A stretch of 64,000 nucleotides of DNA from Deinococcus sp. YIM 134068 (GCF_036543075.1 NZ_JAZHPF010000010.1:67660-131659), one strand, 5' to 3'; counted from the first letter of the stretch, positions 44,363 to 54,360 are shown. Notes: a model not told the origin generated them from the letters alone. Translations and numbers: made by a program.

Positions 44363-45594
44363 CACTTTATACCACCCCCAGCCCAAATTCTATACCAATA
44401 CACCATATTGAAGATAAATATGATGCTGTAGGAGCAAGCGGATACATATGATGCTCCCATAGCGCCATAATTTGGAACTATCAAAATATTAGCCGATAGG
44501 AATAACACGGATACAAGACCAGTTATGAGTGAGTTGATTCTCACGGCTCCGGAAGTAACCCAAAGTGGAGCAAATAGTGCCATGGAAACAATCCCGAAGG
44601 AGGAAAAACTTAGCACCGAAAGATATCTAGACGCTGCTGAATACTCTCCTCCAAATATAATGTAAATAATATTATTAGAAAAGTAGGTGAGAGTAAGGCA
44701 GAAGATACCAGCAATTACAATGCTCATTCCCAATGCGAACGCTATGATATTCCTCCCATCCGTTTGGGAAGTAGAAAGACTTGAATATGTCATGGAGGAT
44801 ATAGTTTGCGGCAGGATCGATATTGATATCAAGACTTGGGCTGCTACCTGATATAAGGCCAGCTCCACTTTTGATGATGAAATTCCTATAATAAGTTGAT
44901 CCAATTGCGACATAGTGGCCGCAGCAACCAAGCCCATGTGTATAGGGAGGGCGTACTTCAACATAGAGATGAAATCGCCCCACTTCATTTTTAAAAATAA
45001 CTCTGATGCACTTGATTGCACGCTCATCAGGATGATAATAATCAAACCACAAGCAATCGAAAGAACTACATGAAATGGTGAACGTGCGACTGCAAGAGAG
45101 GCGAAGGTTAGAACAAGCGTGACAGTTCTGCCCACAATCGATGCAAAATTATAATTGTTAAGCTTGGACCCTCTAATTGAAACAGAGCGAGCCACAAACT
45201 CTACTACCTGCATGCCAGCGGCAAGAGAAATGCCTAAAGATGCGCCAATTCTATTTATTAAATTCACATCTTCTAAAATCATGAATGAAAATACAACACC
45301 CGCAAACATACAGATTGGGAATATAATTAAGCTTGAATACCATATTTTATCTGCCTCTACTTGCATCATTTTTTTGTGAAACACGACATCCCACAAGCTT
45401 AAGCCTACAAATAGAGATATAATGTTGAAAAGATTGAGGTACATCGCCAATTCTCCGCGAGACTCTACGGTGAGTAGTCGTGCAGATACAATGGAAATAG
45501 CAAACATCGAAGCTGCGGTGTAAACTCTTGCAGTTAAAGTTCCAGCAAATTGAGCAAAGATGTAGAAATACCTTTTGCTACCCCTTATCTGCAT
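44362..45594 (-). CDS. wzx: Repeat-unit flippase Wzx
   Basis: A 410-residue membrane protein with about 12 predicted helices, of the MATE/MOP polysaccharide export family. N-terminal FAQFAGTLTARVYTAASMFAISIVSARLL is the usual first helix region, and ALPIHMGLVAAATMSQLDQLIIG in the middle is like the helix-7 region of flippases. It moves the undecaprenyl-linked repeat unit across the inner membrane. The start at ATG 45594 lies 17 bases inside the end of rmlC; the frame is open further upstream only as a shadow of rmlC. Composition switches from GC-rich to AT-rich right at this start, marking the right edge of the block. Confidence 0.85.
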   Translation of the reverse strand: MQIRGSKRYFYIFAQFAGTLTARVYTAASMFAISIVSARLLTVESRGELAMYLNLFNIISLFVGLSLWDVVFHKKMMQVEADKIWYSSLIIFPICMFAGVVFSFMILEDVNLINRIGASLGISLAAGMQVVEFVARSVSIRGSKLNNYNFASIVGRTVTLVLTFASLAVARSPFHVVLSIACGLIIIILMSVQSSASELFLKMKWGDFISMLKYALPIHMGLVAAATMSQLDQLIIGISSSKVELALYQVAAQVLISISILPQTISSMTYSSLSTSQTDGRNIIAFALGMSIVIAGIFCLTLTYFSNNIIYIIFGGEYSAASRYLSVLSFSSFGIVSMALFAPLWVTSGAVRINSLITGLVSVLFLSANILIVPNYGAMGASYVSACSYSIIFIFNMVYWYRIWAGGGIK

Positions 45595-46117
45595 CCCACA
45601 ACTCCTCCCCGAAATGGTTCCAGGGCAGGCGTCCCTCGTTGGGGTCCTCGAGGTTGAACTGGGCGTCCATGCTGTAGAGCAGCGTCGCTCCCTGTTCTCC
45701 GGCCTGGTAGCCGTGGGCCACGCCGCTGGGGATATACACCAGTGTGGGTTGCTCACCACTCAGCACCAGCTTGCGGCGCACGCCGAGGGTCAGGCTTCCG
45801 GCGCGGCAGTCCACCAGCCATACCGTAAGCTGTCCCGCAATGACGCACCAGACCTCGTTCTGCTCCTCCTTCACATGGATGTGAAAGGCGTTGATGCGGC
45901 CCGGAGCGGCCCACGACACGCTGATCTGGCGGGGCACGAGCTGACCGGGGAGGCCCTGCACGCCCTCACCACCCAGCCGCAGGTACTCCATGAAGGCGCC
46001 GTTCTCGCTCCGGTTCTTGCGGAGGGGATGGGTCCAGACACCCGCGATGGCGGGAGCGGGCGGGTAGGTCTCGAAGCTGAGAATGTCGTTGTATTCGGGG
46101 GCCAGTTCTATCTTCAT
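45578..46117 (-). CDS. rmlC: dTDP-4-dehydrorhamnose 3,5-epimerase family protein
   Basis: A 179-residue cupin-type epimerase. The core resembles Rml[36 protein letters not shown], then [23 protein letters not shown]. The catalytic histidine is in NAFHIH, where RmlC usually has RGLH, so it is a divergent member and could act on another keto sugar. It sits between rmlA and wzx with a four-base overlap to rmlA. The start is ATG 46117. If RmlC is right, the operon makes dTDP-rhamnose or a related deoxysugar. Confidence 0.82.
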   Translation of the reverse strand: MKIELAPEYNDILSFETYPPAPAIAGVWTHPLRKNRSENGAFMEYLRLGGEGVQGLPGQLVPRQISVSWAAPGRINAFHIHVKEEQNEVWCVIAGQLTVWLVDCRAGSLTLGVRRKLVLSGEQPTLVYIPSGVAHGYQAGEQGATLLYSMDAQFNLEDPNEGRLPWNHFGEELWDADKG

Positions 46118-47028
46118 GGGGTGCGTCTGCCTTCCCGGGCGAGCTTAAGGAGGTAACGCCCATACTGATTTTTGGCGAGGCGCTGTCCCTGCTCGCACAG
46201 CTCGTCGGTGCTGATCCAGCCGTGCCGCCATGCCACCTCCTCGGGCGAGGCGATCTTGAGGCCCTGGCGGTGCTCGATGGTCTGGATGAAGTGGCTGGCC
46301 TCCAGCATGCTCTCGTGGGTGCCGGTATCCAGCCACGCGAAGCCCCGGCTCATCACCTGCACGTCGAGCAGGCCCCCTTGCAGGTACGCCGTGTTCACGT
46401 CGGTGATTTCCAGCTCGCCGCGCGCCGAGGGCCGCAGCCCCCTGACGATGTCCACCACGTTGCGGTCGTAGTAGTACAACCCGGTCACGGCGAAGTCCGA
46501 TCTCGGGGCGGCAGGTTTCTCCTCGATGGACAGCACCCGGCCCGCGTCGTCGAAGTCCACCACCCCGTAGCGTTCGGGGTCGCTGACCTGATAGGCGAAG
46601 ACGGTCGCGCCCTCGGCCTTGCGGCTAGCACCCTCCATCAACTCGGAGAGGTCGTGCCCGTAGAAGATGTTGTCCCCCAGGATCAGGGCGCTGTCGTGCC
46701 CGGCCACAAACTCCTCGCCGATGAGAAAGGCCTGCGCCAGCCCCTCGGGCCTCGGCTGCACGGCGTACTCCAGTCGCAGGCCCCACTGGCTCCCGTCGCC
46801 GAGCAGTTGCCGGAAACGCGGCGTGTCCTCGGGTGTGGAAATAACCAGAATGTCGCGGATGCCGCCCAGCATCAGGGTCGTGAGCGGGTAGTAGATCATC
46901 GGCTTGTCGTAGACGGGCAGGAGCTGCTTGGAGACGGCCAGGGTCGCCGGGTACAGCCGGGTGCCGCTCCCGCCCGCGAGGATGATGCCCCGGCGTGACC
47001 GGATGCCGCCCAACGAAGCGTCCGTCAT
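46114..47028 (-). CDS. rmlA: Glucose-1-phosphate thymidylyltransferase
   Basis: A 304-residue nucleotidyltransferase making dTDP-glucose from glucose 1-phosphate and dTTP. The signature is [31 protein letters not shown], followed by [27 protein letters not shown], and [18 protein letters not shown]. Length and motifs match the short RmlA type with allosteric site, distinct from the longer paralogue encoded at 49996. It starts at ATG 47028, overlapping rmlB's stop. Confidence 0.95.
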   Translation of the reverse strand: MTDASLGGIRSRRGIILAGGSGTRLYPATLAVSKQLLPVYDKPMIYYPLTTLMLGGIRDILVISTPEDTPRFRQLLGDGSQWGLRLEYAVQPRPEGLAQAFLIGEEFVAGHDSALILGDNIFYGHDLSELMEGASRKAEGATVFAYQVSDPERYGVVDFDDAGRVLSIEEKPAAPRSDFAVTGLYYYDRNVVDIVRGLRPSARGELEITDVNTAYLQGGLLDVQVMSRGFAWLDTGTHESMLEASHFIQTIEHRQGLKIASPEEVAWRHGWISTDELCEQGQRLAKNQYGRYLLKLAREGRRTP

Positions 47029-48050
47029 CTCGCCGCATTCCCCGCAAGGCGCTCGGCGTACTGGCGGTCGTAGTACTCCCGGAACTCCCCGTTACGGATG
47101 GGTTCCCACCACGCGCGGTTCTCCGCGTACCAGCGCGCGGCCTCGGCCACCGCCTGCCGGGGGTCGTACCTCGGCTCCCAGCCGAGCGCGCGCAGCTTGT
47201 CCACGTTCATGGAGTAGCGGCGGTCGTGGCCCGGGCGGTCGGCGACGTGCCTCACGAGGCTGTGGTCCTTGCCTAGCGTCCTCAGCACGATGTCCACCAT
47301 CTCCAGATTGGTCATCTCGCGGCCCGTGCCGACGTTGTAGACCTCCCCGACCCCGCCGCGCAACAAGACCGCCTCGATCCCGGTGCAGTGATCATAGACA
47401 TGGGCGTAGTCGCGCATCTGCTTCCCGTCACCGTAGACAGGCAACGGCTCGCCGAGGATGGCGTTGGTGGAGAAGAGGGGCACGGCCTTTTCCGGGTACT
47501 GGTACGTCCCCACATTGTTCGCCCCGCGCGTGATGGTGACGGGCAGGCCGTAGGTGATGTGGTACGCCTGCACGAGCTGATCCGCTGCCGCCTTGCTCGC
47601 CGCGTAGGGGCTGCGGGGCGCGAGGGGGTCGGTCTCGACGCTGCTGTGCCCGTCGGGAATGTGGCCGTACACCTCGTCGGTGCTGATGTGGTGCAGCCGC
47701 AGCCCCAGCTCGCGCGCCACCTCCAGCAGGACGTGGGTGCCGCGCACATTCGTCTCCGTGAAGACGAGCGGCCCGAGGATGCTCTGGTCCACATGCGTCT
47801 CGGCGGCGAAGTTGACGATCAGCCGAACGTCGTTCTCCCGGCAGGCCGCGCGCACGGCGTCCAGGTCGGCGATGTCGCCCCTCACCAGCGAGAGGGTGGG
47901 GCGGTCCCACAGCCCGGCGAGGTTCTCCTCGCGGCCCGCGTAGGTCAGCTTGTCGTACACGACCACGCGGTCTTCGGGGTGGTGCTCCAGCCAGTAGCGG
48001 ACGAAGTTGCTGCCGATGAAGCCGCAGCCACCCGTGATGAGGAGGGTCAT
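47025..48050 (-). CDS. rmlB: dTDP-glucose 4,6-dehydratase
   Basis: A 341-residue extended SDR that converts dTDP-glucose to dTDP-4-keto-6-deoxyglucose with tightly bound [22 protein letters not shown] is at the N-terminus. [21 protein letters not shown] (Thr/Asp/Glu catalytic set) and [15 protein letters not shown] follow, and the C-terminal [24 protein letters not shown] is typical. The start ATG 48050 overlaps wzc by four bases. Confidence 0.96.
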   Translation of the reverse strand: MTLLITGGCGFIGSNFVRYWLEHHPEDRVVVYDKLTYAGREENLAGLWDRPTLSLVRGDIADLDAVRAACRENDVRLIVNFAAETHVDQSILGPLVFTETNVRGTHVLLEVARELGLRLHHISTDEVYGHIPDGHSSVETDPLAPRSPYAASKAAADQLVQAYHITYGLPVTITRGANNVGTYQYPEKAVPLFSTNAILGEPLPVYGDGKQMRDYAHVYDHCTGIEAVLLRGGVGEVYNVGTGREMTNLEMVDIVLRTLGKDHSLVRHVADRPGHDRRYSMNVDKLRALGWEPRYDPRQAVAEAARWYAENRAWWEPIRNGEFREYYDRQYAERLAGNAAR

Positions 48051-49675
48051 ACCTTCATTCCTTCCTTGCGCGGCGTGTAGGAGTACGAGTACCCGTAGCT
48101 CGACTCCTCACGTGCGTCGGACTTGTTGATGACGAACCCGAGCAGGTTCAGCCCCGAGCGCTCCGCCCGGCGGATGGCGCTGCGAACGGCCTGGATGTTC
48201 GTGCGGCCATACTCGGTGACCATCAGCACGGCGTCGGCGTGGGCGCCGAGGACCAGCCCGTCGGCGAGGGCGAGCAGGGGCGCGCTGTCGAGGAGCACGA
48301 TGTCGTACTTCTGCCGCCATAGCCCCAGCGCCCGGCGGATGTCTGCCTGGTTGAAGACCGAGAGGCTGTCGTGCAGGCCGGGGCCGGCGGGCAGCATGTC
48401 CACGCCCTCCTCCACCCGCAGCACCTGCACGTCTTCGGGGTGGATCAGGGCCTCCTGGGTCGTGCGCACCCCGCCCGTGCCGACGAGTTGATGCCACTCG
48501 CCGCCCTCGTGGAACTTCTGCCACACCGCCGCCTGGGTCCCCCGGCGCAGGTCCGCGTCGATGATCAGGACCCGTTGGCCGCTGGACGCGAAGCCGTCGG
48601 CCAGGGTGGCGGTCAGGCTGCTCTTGCCCTCGCCGGGGGCGGTGCTCGTCATCATCACGACCGGATGCGCCCGGCCCGGCAGCGCGGTGAGCAGGTTCAC
48701 CCGCAGGAAGCCGATGGCCTCGTACAACCCGGCCTGACGCGCGGCCCGCACGATGCCGCTGAAGACGATATCGCGCTTGCGCAGCCGGGGAATGACCGCC
48801 AGCGTCGGCACGTTGAGGCTCAGCAGGTCGTCTTCCGTGCGAACGGTGCGGTCGAGGACGGTCAGGAGCGTCACCACCCCGGCGGCGAGGAGCAGCCCCA
48901 GGAAGCCCGCCAGCGCCGCATTCCGCAGCGGCCTGGGCGCGGTGGGCCGGGCGGGTTCCACTGCCCCCGCCAGCAGGCTCAGCACGCCGGTCGCCGAGTT
49001 CTCCAGGATGCCGACCTGCGCGAGGTTGTCCTGCACGGTGGCGCGCCGGGCGATCAGCGTCTGCCGCTCGACGGGCGTCCGTCCCGCCTGCGCGAGTTGC
49101 CCGTCGATCTGGAGGAGCTGCGCCTGGAAGCCCGCCTGCGCCCGGCGCACCGTCTGAAGGGCGCGGCCCGTGTCCCAGGACCGCAGGGCGTCCACGGCGA
49201 GGTTGGCGAGGGTCTGCGCCGCCTGCGGAGTGCGGGCGCGGGCGCGCAGGGTGTAGATGCCGTTCCCACCGGGGTCCAGCCGGGAGGTCAGGGTCATCGT
49301 CCGCAGCCGCTGCTCGCTCAGCTCGCGCCTGAGGCGCCCCACCAGCCGCTCGCGCTCGGCGGCGGGAATGGCGGCGCTCGTCCCGACGGCCCGGATGAGG
49401 GGGGCGATGACCTGGGTGCTTTGCAGGGCCTGGGCGACGGCCCCCTCGGGCAGGGGCGGGGCCTTGACGACCGCGCTGCCGAAAGGGCCTTCCTGCCCCT
49501 GGCTGTTCGCGGCGATCAGGCTGGCATTGGCCTCGTAGACGGGCGGCTGAGCACGCGACCACACGAAGGCGACGAGGGCGAGCAGCGCCGCCGTGCCCAG
49601 AATCCACCCCAGGCGCCGGCGCACGCCCCGCCACAACACCGCCAGGTCGATCTCCTGCTCGGAACGGTCAGCCAC
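48047..49675 (-). CDS. wzc: Wzc-type polysaccharide copolymerase and tyrosine autokinase
   Basis: A 542-residue inner-membrane protein controlling polysaccharide chain length and export. TM1 is at about residues 24-40 and TM2 at about 254-275, with a periplasmic coiled-coil domain between. The cytoplasmic BY-kinase domain has Walker [17 protein letters not shown] (about 344-359), Walker A' [11 protein letters not shown] (about 369-379) and Walker [10 protein letters not shown]. The C-terminal tail carries four alternate tyrosines ([12 protein letters not shown], about 525-536), the expected autophosphorylation cluster. The start is GTG 49675. First gene of the minus-strand operon; no Wza-type outer-membrane exporter is nearby. 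Confidence 0.93.
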   Translation of the reverse strand: MADRSEQEIDLAVLWRGVRRRLGWILGTAALLALVAFVWSRAQPPVYEANASLIAANSQGQEGPFGSAVVKAPPLPEGAVAQALQSTQVIAPLIRAVGTSAAIPAAERERLVGRLRRELSEQRLRTMTLTSRLDPGGNGIYTLRARARTPQAAQTLANLAVDALRSWDTGRALQTVRRAQAGFQAQLLQIDGQLAQAGRTPVERQTLIARRATVQDNLAQVGILENSATGVLSLLAGAVEPARPTAPRPLRNAALAGFLGLLLAAGVVTLLTVLDRTVRTEDDLLSLNVPTLAVIPRLRKRDIVFSGIVRAARQAGLYEAIGFLRVNLLTALPGRAHPVVMMTSTAPGEGKSSLTATLADGFASSGQRVLIIDADLRRGTQAAVWQKFHEGGEWHQLVGTGGVRTTQEALIHPEDVQVLRVEEGVDMLPAGPGLHDSLSVFNQADIRRALGLWRQKYDIVLLDSAPLLALADGLVLGAHADAVLMVTEYGRTNIQAVRSAIRRAERSGLNLLGFVINKSDAREESSYGYSYSYTPRKEGMKV

Positions 49676-49995
49676 GGCGGTTGCCTTCCGAACGTCTTGC
49701 GAAAGTCGTCATCCCGGGCAGCCTCTCGGGCTGCGAAGGGCAAAGCTGTGGCCCACTAGGGCCGACAAGGGGTTGGTCATTGTCTCTCCTGAAGAGGGTG
49801 CCCGTGAGGAGGCATTCACCAGCACTTTATACCAGCGTACCGGACTGCGGGGACCCTGGAATGATGGCCCGCTTCCGCGTTTCTCACCTTCCCGTCAGTT
49901 TGGGCCGGTCAGGGTGCCCTCAGGTGGGTGTAGGTGGCCTCCCCCCCATCGCCCGGTGCGCCACAGCGGGGGCAAGGGCCTACACTGGGACTCCT
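49676..49995. other. Divergent regulatory region between wzc and the second rmlA-like gene
   Basis: A 320-base gap with an extended -10 box towards wzc and a TACACT box (49981-49986) nine bases before the plus-strand ATG. No gene is seen. Confidence 0.6.
49826..49834 (-). promoter_or_regulatory. Extended -10 promoter of the polysaccharide operon
   Basis: On the minus strand TGG-TATAAA (TATAAA at 49831-49826) is an extended -10 box. No clear -35 is present. It would start a leader of about 140 bases before wzc. Confidence 0.5.
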
Positions 49996-51054
49996 ATGAA
50001 GGCGATCATTCCCGCTGCGGGCCTGGGCACGCGCCTGCGCCCCCTGACCTTTACCCGCCCGAAGCCCGTGCTGCGTGTGGCGGGCCAGCCCATCATCCGC
50101 CACGCCATCCGCACCCTGGCCGACGCCGGAGTGACCGAGATCGGCGTGATCGTCTCGGAGGTCACGCGCGAGGAGATCAGGGACGCCCTGCGGAAGGTGG
50201 AGGGGGTGAACGTCACCCTGATCGACCAGCACCAGCAGCTCGGCCTGGGCCACGCCGTCATGATGGCGCGCGAGTGGGTCGGGCAGGACGATTTCTGCGT
50301 CTACCTCGGCGACAACCTCTTCGAGTTCGGGGCGCGGCCCTTCGTGGAGCGCTTCCGGCGGGAGCGGCCCACGGCCCTGATCGCCCTCGTGGAGGTGGCC
50401 GATCCCACCGCCTTCGGGGTGGCGGAGCTGAGCGGCGAGCGCATCACCCGGCTGGTGGAAAAGCCGAAGAATCCACCGAGCAACCTCGCGGTGGCGGGGC
50501 TGTACTGCTTCACGCCGCAGGTGTTCGAGGTGCTGGACGGCATGCCCCCCTCGGCGCGCGGCGAGTACGAGATCACCGACGCCATCCAGGGCCTGATCGA
50601 GCGCGGCGAGAACGTCCTGGGGCAGCGGGTGCAGGGTTGGTGGAAGGACACGGGCCGACCCCTCGACCTCCTCGACGCCAACCGGCTGCTCCTCGAACGC
50701 ATCGAGCTGGACGTGCAGGGCACCGTCACCGACTCGCGGCTGACGGGCCGGGTGGTCGTCCCCGCCTCGGCCACGGTCACGCGCAGCAAGATCGTCGGGC
50801 CGGTGCTGCTGGGTGAGGGCGTGGTCATCGAGGACGCCTATATCGGCCCCTTCACGAGCATCGGGCGCGACAGCGTGATCCGCCACGCCGAGGTCGAACA
50901 CAGCGTCGTGGACGCCGAGGCCCTGATCGAGTGCGTGAACACCCGATTGCAAGACTGCCTGATCGGCGTGCGCGCCCAGGTGCGCGGCGGGCGCAAGGTG
51001 CCCAGCACCCACAAGCTCACCCTCTCGGACGCGAGCGTGGTCGAACTGGCGTGA
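49996..51054 (+). CDS. Sugar-phosphate nucleotidyltransferase, long RmlA-like form
   Basis: A 352-residue two-domain nucleotidyltransferase. Residues 1-240 form the transferase ([74 protein letters not shown]). The remainder has hexapeptide left-handed beta-helix repeats ([36 protein letters not shown]). This is the long glucose-1-phosphate thymidylyltransferase type, also found in deoxysugar and GlmU-like pathways. ATG 49996 is nine bases after TACACT, suggesting a leaderless mRNA. It is divergent from the operon holding the short rmlA, so the locus has two such enzymes. Confidence 0.88.
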   Translation: MKAIIPAAGLGTRLRPLTFTRPKPVLRVAGQPIIRHAIRTLADAGVTEIGVIVSEVTREEIRDALRKVEGVNVTLIDQHQQLGLGHAVMMAREWVGQDDFCVYLGDNLFEFGARPFVERFRRERPTALIALVEVADPTAFGVAELSGERITRLVEKPKNPPSNLAVAGLYCFTPQVFEVLDGMPPSARGEYEITDAIQGLIERGENVLGQRVQGWWKDTGRPLDLLDANRLLLERIELDVQGTVTDSRLTGRVVVPASATVTRSKIVGPVLLGEGVVIEDAYIGPFTSIGRDSVIRHAEVEHSVVDAEALIECVNTRLQDCLIGVRAQVRGGRKVPSTHKLTLSDASVVELA

Positions 51055-51145
51055 CTGATCTGGGGCGGCTGCCGGGGAGATCGGGGAGGTCTATGCTCTG
51101 CACCTCCCCGCACACGGGACGACCGAATGAGGCCCTCCCGACGAA

Positions 51146-51456
51146 GTGAACCCTCCGTCCTGCGCCTTCCGGGAGCACCATGCCGAGCTGCGGGCGGGGG
51201 GGGGGCGCGAGTCCTCGGCCTGAGCACGCAGGACTCCGCCTATCAGCGTGAGTCGGTGGGGCGGCTCCACCTCCCCTTCCCTCTCCTGTCGGACGAGGGA
51301 TTGGGCTTCACGCGGGCGCTGGGGCTGCTCACCTCCGGGGTGGACGGGCTGACGCTGCTGCGGCGGGTGACCCTGATCGTGCGGGACGGGGTGGCCGAAC
51401 ACGTCTTCTTCCCCGTCTTCCCGACCGACCGGAACGCGGCGGACGTGCTGGCGTAG
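51146..51456 (+). pseudogene. Peroxiredoxin-like gene, truncated and frameshifted
   Basis: From about 51146 one frame reads PPSCAFREHHAELRA, like the segment just after the peroxidatic cysteine of AhpC/TSA-type peroxiredoxins. At a run of ten G (51196-51205) the frame breaks, and the family sequence continues in another frame: GARVLGLSTQDSAYQRES, LHLPFPLLSDEGLGFTRALG, TLIVRDGVAEHVFFPVFP. The beginning with the first catalytic cysteine is absent; stop codons lie immediately upstream. It is therefore a decayed gene. The G-run could also hide a sequencing error, but that would not restore the missing start. Confidence 0.8.
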
Positions 51457-51537
51457 CTGGGAATGCACCCGACCTGATTCTTCACTGACCGTGCCCGGTG
51501 TCCGGTGAGCGGCGGCGAACGGGCCTATCATGGGGGG

Positions 51538-52140
51538 ATGAGCGACACGCCCCGCATTCACCTGGGTTCGCTGCTACGAACGTCCTCGGACGCGCACGCG
51601 GCGGGGAACCTCGATCACCTGAACTACGAGCAGGGCGCGGAGACGCAGACCCTGCGCTTCGTGCGCCCCGCCCCCTACCGCATGGATGTCAACTCGCTGG
51701 GCGGGGACGAGATGTACCTTCAGGGCAGCTTCTCCCCCGACATCGTGATGGAGTGCGCCCGCTGTCTGCGCGAGGTGGAGGTCCCGCTGCGGCTCAAGCT
51801 CGGCACCCTGCTGCGCTACGAGCCGTCGGTGGAGACCCCTTACCTGGAGGAGGCCGAGACGGGCGAGGAGGTGCTCGTCTTCGGCAACCCCGACCTCGAC
51901 CTCAGCGCCTACCTCGCCGAGACGACGCTGCTGCAAGCGCCCCTGAGCGTCCTGCACGCCCCCGACTGCAAGGGGCTGTGTCAGGTCTGCGGCCATGACC
52001 TCAACGAGGGACCCTGCGAACACATGGCGCAGGTGCCGGTCGAGAAGATCGACGACCTGCTGGGCGCTCCAGAGGGGTCGGCCCACGTCTCACAGCATCC
52101 CTTCGCCGCCCTGCGCGACCTCAAGCTCCCGGAGGACTGA
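51538..52140 (+). CDS. DUF177 (YceD-like) protein
   Basis: A 200-residue protein of the DUF177/YceD family. It has [26 protein letters not shown] with a first CxxC, and near the C-terminus [22 protein letters not shown] with a further cysteine set, as in homologues that may bind zinc. YceD is linked to 23S rRNA accumulation in several bacteria and usually precedes rpmF; here moaC follows instead, two bases downstream. ATG 51538 is six bases after TATCAT, leaderless type. Confidence 0.85.
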   Translation: MSDTPRIHLGSLLRTSSDAHAAGNLDHLNYEQGAETQTLRFVRPAPYRMDVNSLGGDEMYLQGSFSPDIVMECARCLREVEVPLRLKLGTLLRYEPSVETPYLEEAETGEEVLVFGNPDLDLSAYLAETTLLQAPLSVLHAPDCKGLCQVCGHDLNEGPCEHMAQVPVEKIDDLLGAPEGSAHVSQHPFAALRDLKLPED

Positions 52141-52142
52141 GG

Positions 52143-52661
52143 GTGACGGCAGAGGGCGGGGGGACACCGGAACTCACCCATTTCCGGGACGGCCTGCCGC
52201 GCATGGTGGATGTGACGAGCAAGGCGAGTACCGCACGCACCGCGACCGCCGAGGGCTGGGTGCGCCTGCCAGATGAGGCGCGGGCGGCGCTCGTGGCGGG
52301 CACGAACCCGAAGGGCGACCCCCTCACCGTCGCGCGGCTGGCGGGGCTGGCAGGCAGCAAACGCACCGCCGACCTGATCACGCTCTGCCACCCCATCCCC
52401 GTCACGGGTGCCGACGTGACCCTCACGCTGGAGGAGGCGGGCGTCCGCATCGTCGCCACCGTCCGCACCACTGCACCGACGGGCGTGGAGATGGAGGCCC
52501 TCACCGCCGTCACCGTCGCCGCCCTCAACGTCTACGACATGCTCAAGGCGGCGAGCAAGGCCGTCGAGATCACGGGCGTGCGCCTGCTGTCCAAGACGGG
52601 TGGCAAGAGTGGGGACTACCACGCGGCGGGGCGTCCGGTTCCGGTGGACATGGACGGTTGA
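52143..52661 (+). CDS. moaC: Cyclic pyranopterin monophosphate synthase MoaC
   Basis: A 172-residue enzyme that, with MoaA, turns GTP into cyclic pyranopterin monophosphate, the first stage of molybdenum cofactor synthesis. Motifs are [39 protein letters not shown], and [21 protein letters not shown] followed by [21 protein letters not shown]. Catalytic lysine and aspartate are present. It starts at GTG 52143, two bases after the DUF177 stop, so the genes are cotranscribed. It should serve the molybdenum hydroxylase encoded at 4922-8813. Confidence 0.96.
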   Translation: MTAEGGGTPELTHFRDGLPRMVDVTSKASTARTATAEGWVRLPDEARAALVAGTNPKGDPLTVARLAGLAGSKRTADLITLCHPIPVTGADVTLTLEEAGVRIVATVRTTAPTGVEMEALTAVTVAALNVYDMLKAASKAVEITGVRLLSKTGGKSGDYHAAGRPVPVDMDG

Positions 52662-52684
52662 GGACGTTCTCTCTTTCTTGATCC

Positions 52685-52712
52685 GGCAACCTTCCGGGTT
52701 CATCCGACGTAA
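52685..52712 (+). promoter_or_regulatory. Possible ECF-sigma promoter
   Basis: GGCAACCTT (52685-52693) and CGACGTAA (52705-52712) resemble the AACC/CGTC elements of extracytoplasmic-function sigma promoters, just before the ATG at 52721. The spacing is somewhat short, and no sigma gene is adjacent. Confidence 0.35.
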
Positions 52713-52720
52713 AGGGAACG

Positions 52721-54304
52721 ATGGACCGGGAGTGGCGCGACGAGCTGGACCTGCTGCACCGCGAGGCGGAGGGTGAACTGACCCCCGGCGAGCGCGCGCG
52801 GCTGGCCTTGCTGCTTCGTCAGACGGAGGTGGAGGACGCCGCCCGGCGGCTGGCCGGGGCCACGGACGCCCTGCGTTCTTTGGAGCGGCCCACCCTCCCG
52901 CGCAGTTGCGCCCGCCCGGTCGCAGAGGAGGTGGCGTGGAGCGCGCGGCTCCAGACCTCCTCCCCTCCCCCGGCCCCGCATGGGGTGGCCGCGTCTGTCG
53001 GGGCGGAGGTGGCCCTCGCCGCGCAGTTGGCCGCTACTCCAGCCCCTGCCCGGAGCGTCGCCGGGGAGGTGGTGGCCGCCATTCGGACCGCCGCCGCGCT
53101 GAGCGACCTTCCCCCGCTGGGGCGCAGTGTGGCCGCCGCCGTCGCCTCCGAGGTCGCGTGGTCGGCGCGGCTGGCCCGGCCTGCTCCTCTTCCGGCAACA
53201 TCGCTGGCGAGTCATCTGGCCGGGCGCATCGCCGGGGAGACGGCGGTGGAACGTTCCCCCACGGTCGTCCCCAATTCCCCCGCCCACAATCCCGCGCCCC
53301 TCCTGCTCGTGTCGGGGCTGCTCGTGGGCCTGACGCTGCTCGCCGTGACGAGCGCGTGGCCGAACCTGGCAGCGGGGGCGACCGTGTTGCAGACGCTCGT
53401 GGCGCAGGTCTCGCCGCTGGCGGGGGTCGGGCTGGCGCTGCTGCTGGGAGTCAGCCTGCTCGTGACGTGGCGGCCCACGCCTACTACTCTGCGGCTGGGG
53501 ACCGGGGCATTCGTGCTCTCCGCCGTGTTGACGCTGCCGCCGCTCTATGAGGCGTTCGGGCGCAGCGGCGTCACCGTCGGGCACGATCTCACGGTCAGCG
53601 GCCCGGTGCGCGGCAATGTCATCGCGGTCGGCGGGGACGTGACGCTCAGTCCCTCTGCGCGGGTGGACGGCGAGGTCATCACCCTGTTCGGGGACGTGCG
53701 GCGGCAGGAGGGCGCGCGGGTGACGGGCCGGGTCAACGCCCTGCTGGGCCGGGCACCGGGGGACACGGCAGCCATCCAGACAGCCCCCCCCTCCGGCCTG
53801 AGTGCCGCCACCGCCACCGCCTTCCGGCCCCTGCTGGGGTGGCTCGGCGGGGCGGCGTGGGGTCCCATCTTCCTGCTGCTGACGGGCGGGATGCTGCTGC
53901 TGCTCTTCGTGACGGGCGTGGCCCCCACCCTCGCGCGGCGGCAGCGACATGCGCCCGTGCGGACCCTCGCGCTCGGCGTGCTCGCCCTCGCCGTATTGAT
54001 CGGCCCGGCGCTGGGGCTGGCACTCGTGGGGCTGCTCGTGCCCGCCCTGCTCGCCACCGCTTTCGCTCTCCTCACTCTGGCGACGGGCCTGAGCGTGAGC
54101 GCCTACGACGCGGGCCGCGCCCTCGCCTTCCGCCTGCGCCTGCCCCGACCCGACGCGCTGGGGGCGCTGCTGGGGCTGTGCGCCGTCGCCCTCAGCCTCG
54201 GCGTGCCGCCCCTGGCGCTGACCTTCGGCCTCGTGGGCGGCGCGTGGGGAGCGGGAACGCTCCTCCTCACCCGGACGGGCGAGGCACGCGAGGCCGCCGC
54301 GTAA
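52721..54304 (+). CDS. Membrane protein with anti-sigma-like start and bactofilin-like repeats
   Basis: A 527-residue protein in four parts. Residues 1-60 (DELDLLHREAEGELTPGERARL) resemble the cytoplasmic end of anti-sigma factors, without the zinc ligands. Residues 62-175 hold four or five degenerate repeats around VAxEVAWSARL. Two helices follow (about 190-240), then a short beta-helix stretch typical of polymer-forming (bactofilin-like) domains (VTVGHDLTVSGPVRGNVIAVGGDVTLS). At least four further hydrophobic helices (about 375-510) end the protein. The role could be stress sensing at the membrane; that is inference. ATG 52721 follows an ECF-like promoter. Confidence 0.65.
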   Translation: MDREWRDELDLLHREAEGELTPGERARLALLLRQTEVEDAARRLAGATDALRSLERPTLPRSCARPVAEEVAWSARLQTSSPPPAPHGVAASVGAEVALAAQLAATPAPARSVAGEVVAAIRTAAALSDLPPLGRSVAAAVASEVAWSARLARPAPLPATSLASHLAGRIAGETAVERSPTVVPNSPAHNPAPLLLVSGLLVGLTLLAVTSAWPNLAAGATVLQTLVAQVSPLAGVGLALLLGVSLLVTWRPTPTTLRLGTGAFVLSAVLTLPPLYEAFGRSGVTVGHDLTVSGPVRGNVIAVGGDVTLSPSARVDGEVITLFGDVRRQEGARVTGRVNALLGRAPGDTAAIQTAPPSGLSAATATAFRPLLGWLGGAAWGPIFLLLTGGMLLLLFVTGVAPTLARRQRHAPVRTLALGVLALAVLIGPALGLALVGLLVPALLATAFALLTLATGLSVSAYDAGRALAFRLRLPRPDALGALLGLCAVALSLGVPPLALTFGLVGGAWGAGTLLLTRTGEAREAAA

Positions 54305-54329
54305 GAGCAAGCGGAAGCAGACGACGCAC

Positions 54330-54360
54330 AGGGCCGGAGCGGTGAGGCTCCGGCCCTTCT
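54330..54360. terminator. Bidirectional terminator between membrane protein gene and ddrO
   Basis: GGGCCGGAGC (54331-54340) and GCTCCGGCCC (54347-54356) form a perfect 10-bp stem with a six-base loop and TTCT after it. The two genes converge here. Confidence 0.88.

Larger units (their letters stand above)
40960..45590. other. Low-GC block within the polysaccharide operon
   Basis: About 4.6 kb of visibly AT-rich DNA (roughly 40% G+C by eye against about 70% around it) holding four genes: two glycosyltransferases, wzy and wzx. It is bounded by rmlC (right) and galE (left), both of host composition, and all genes share the operon's direction. No transposase, integrase, tRNA or terminal repeat is seen at either end, so homologous recombination through flanking rml/galE sequences is the likely route of entry. 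Confidence 0.85.

Noticed and set aside
40960..45590. Low-GC block considered as a prophage or transposon
   Set aside because: It has no integrase, transposase, phage structural gene, tRNA target or terminal repeats; all four genes are polysaccharide genes in operon order.
44362..45759. A longer start for wzx reaching 45759
   Set aside because: The extra 55 codons are rmlC read in another frame; the membrane-protein sequence begins at ATG 45594.
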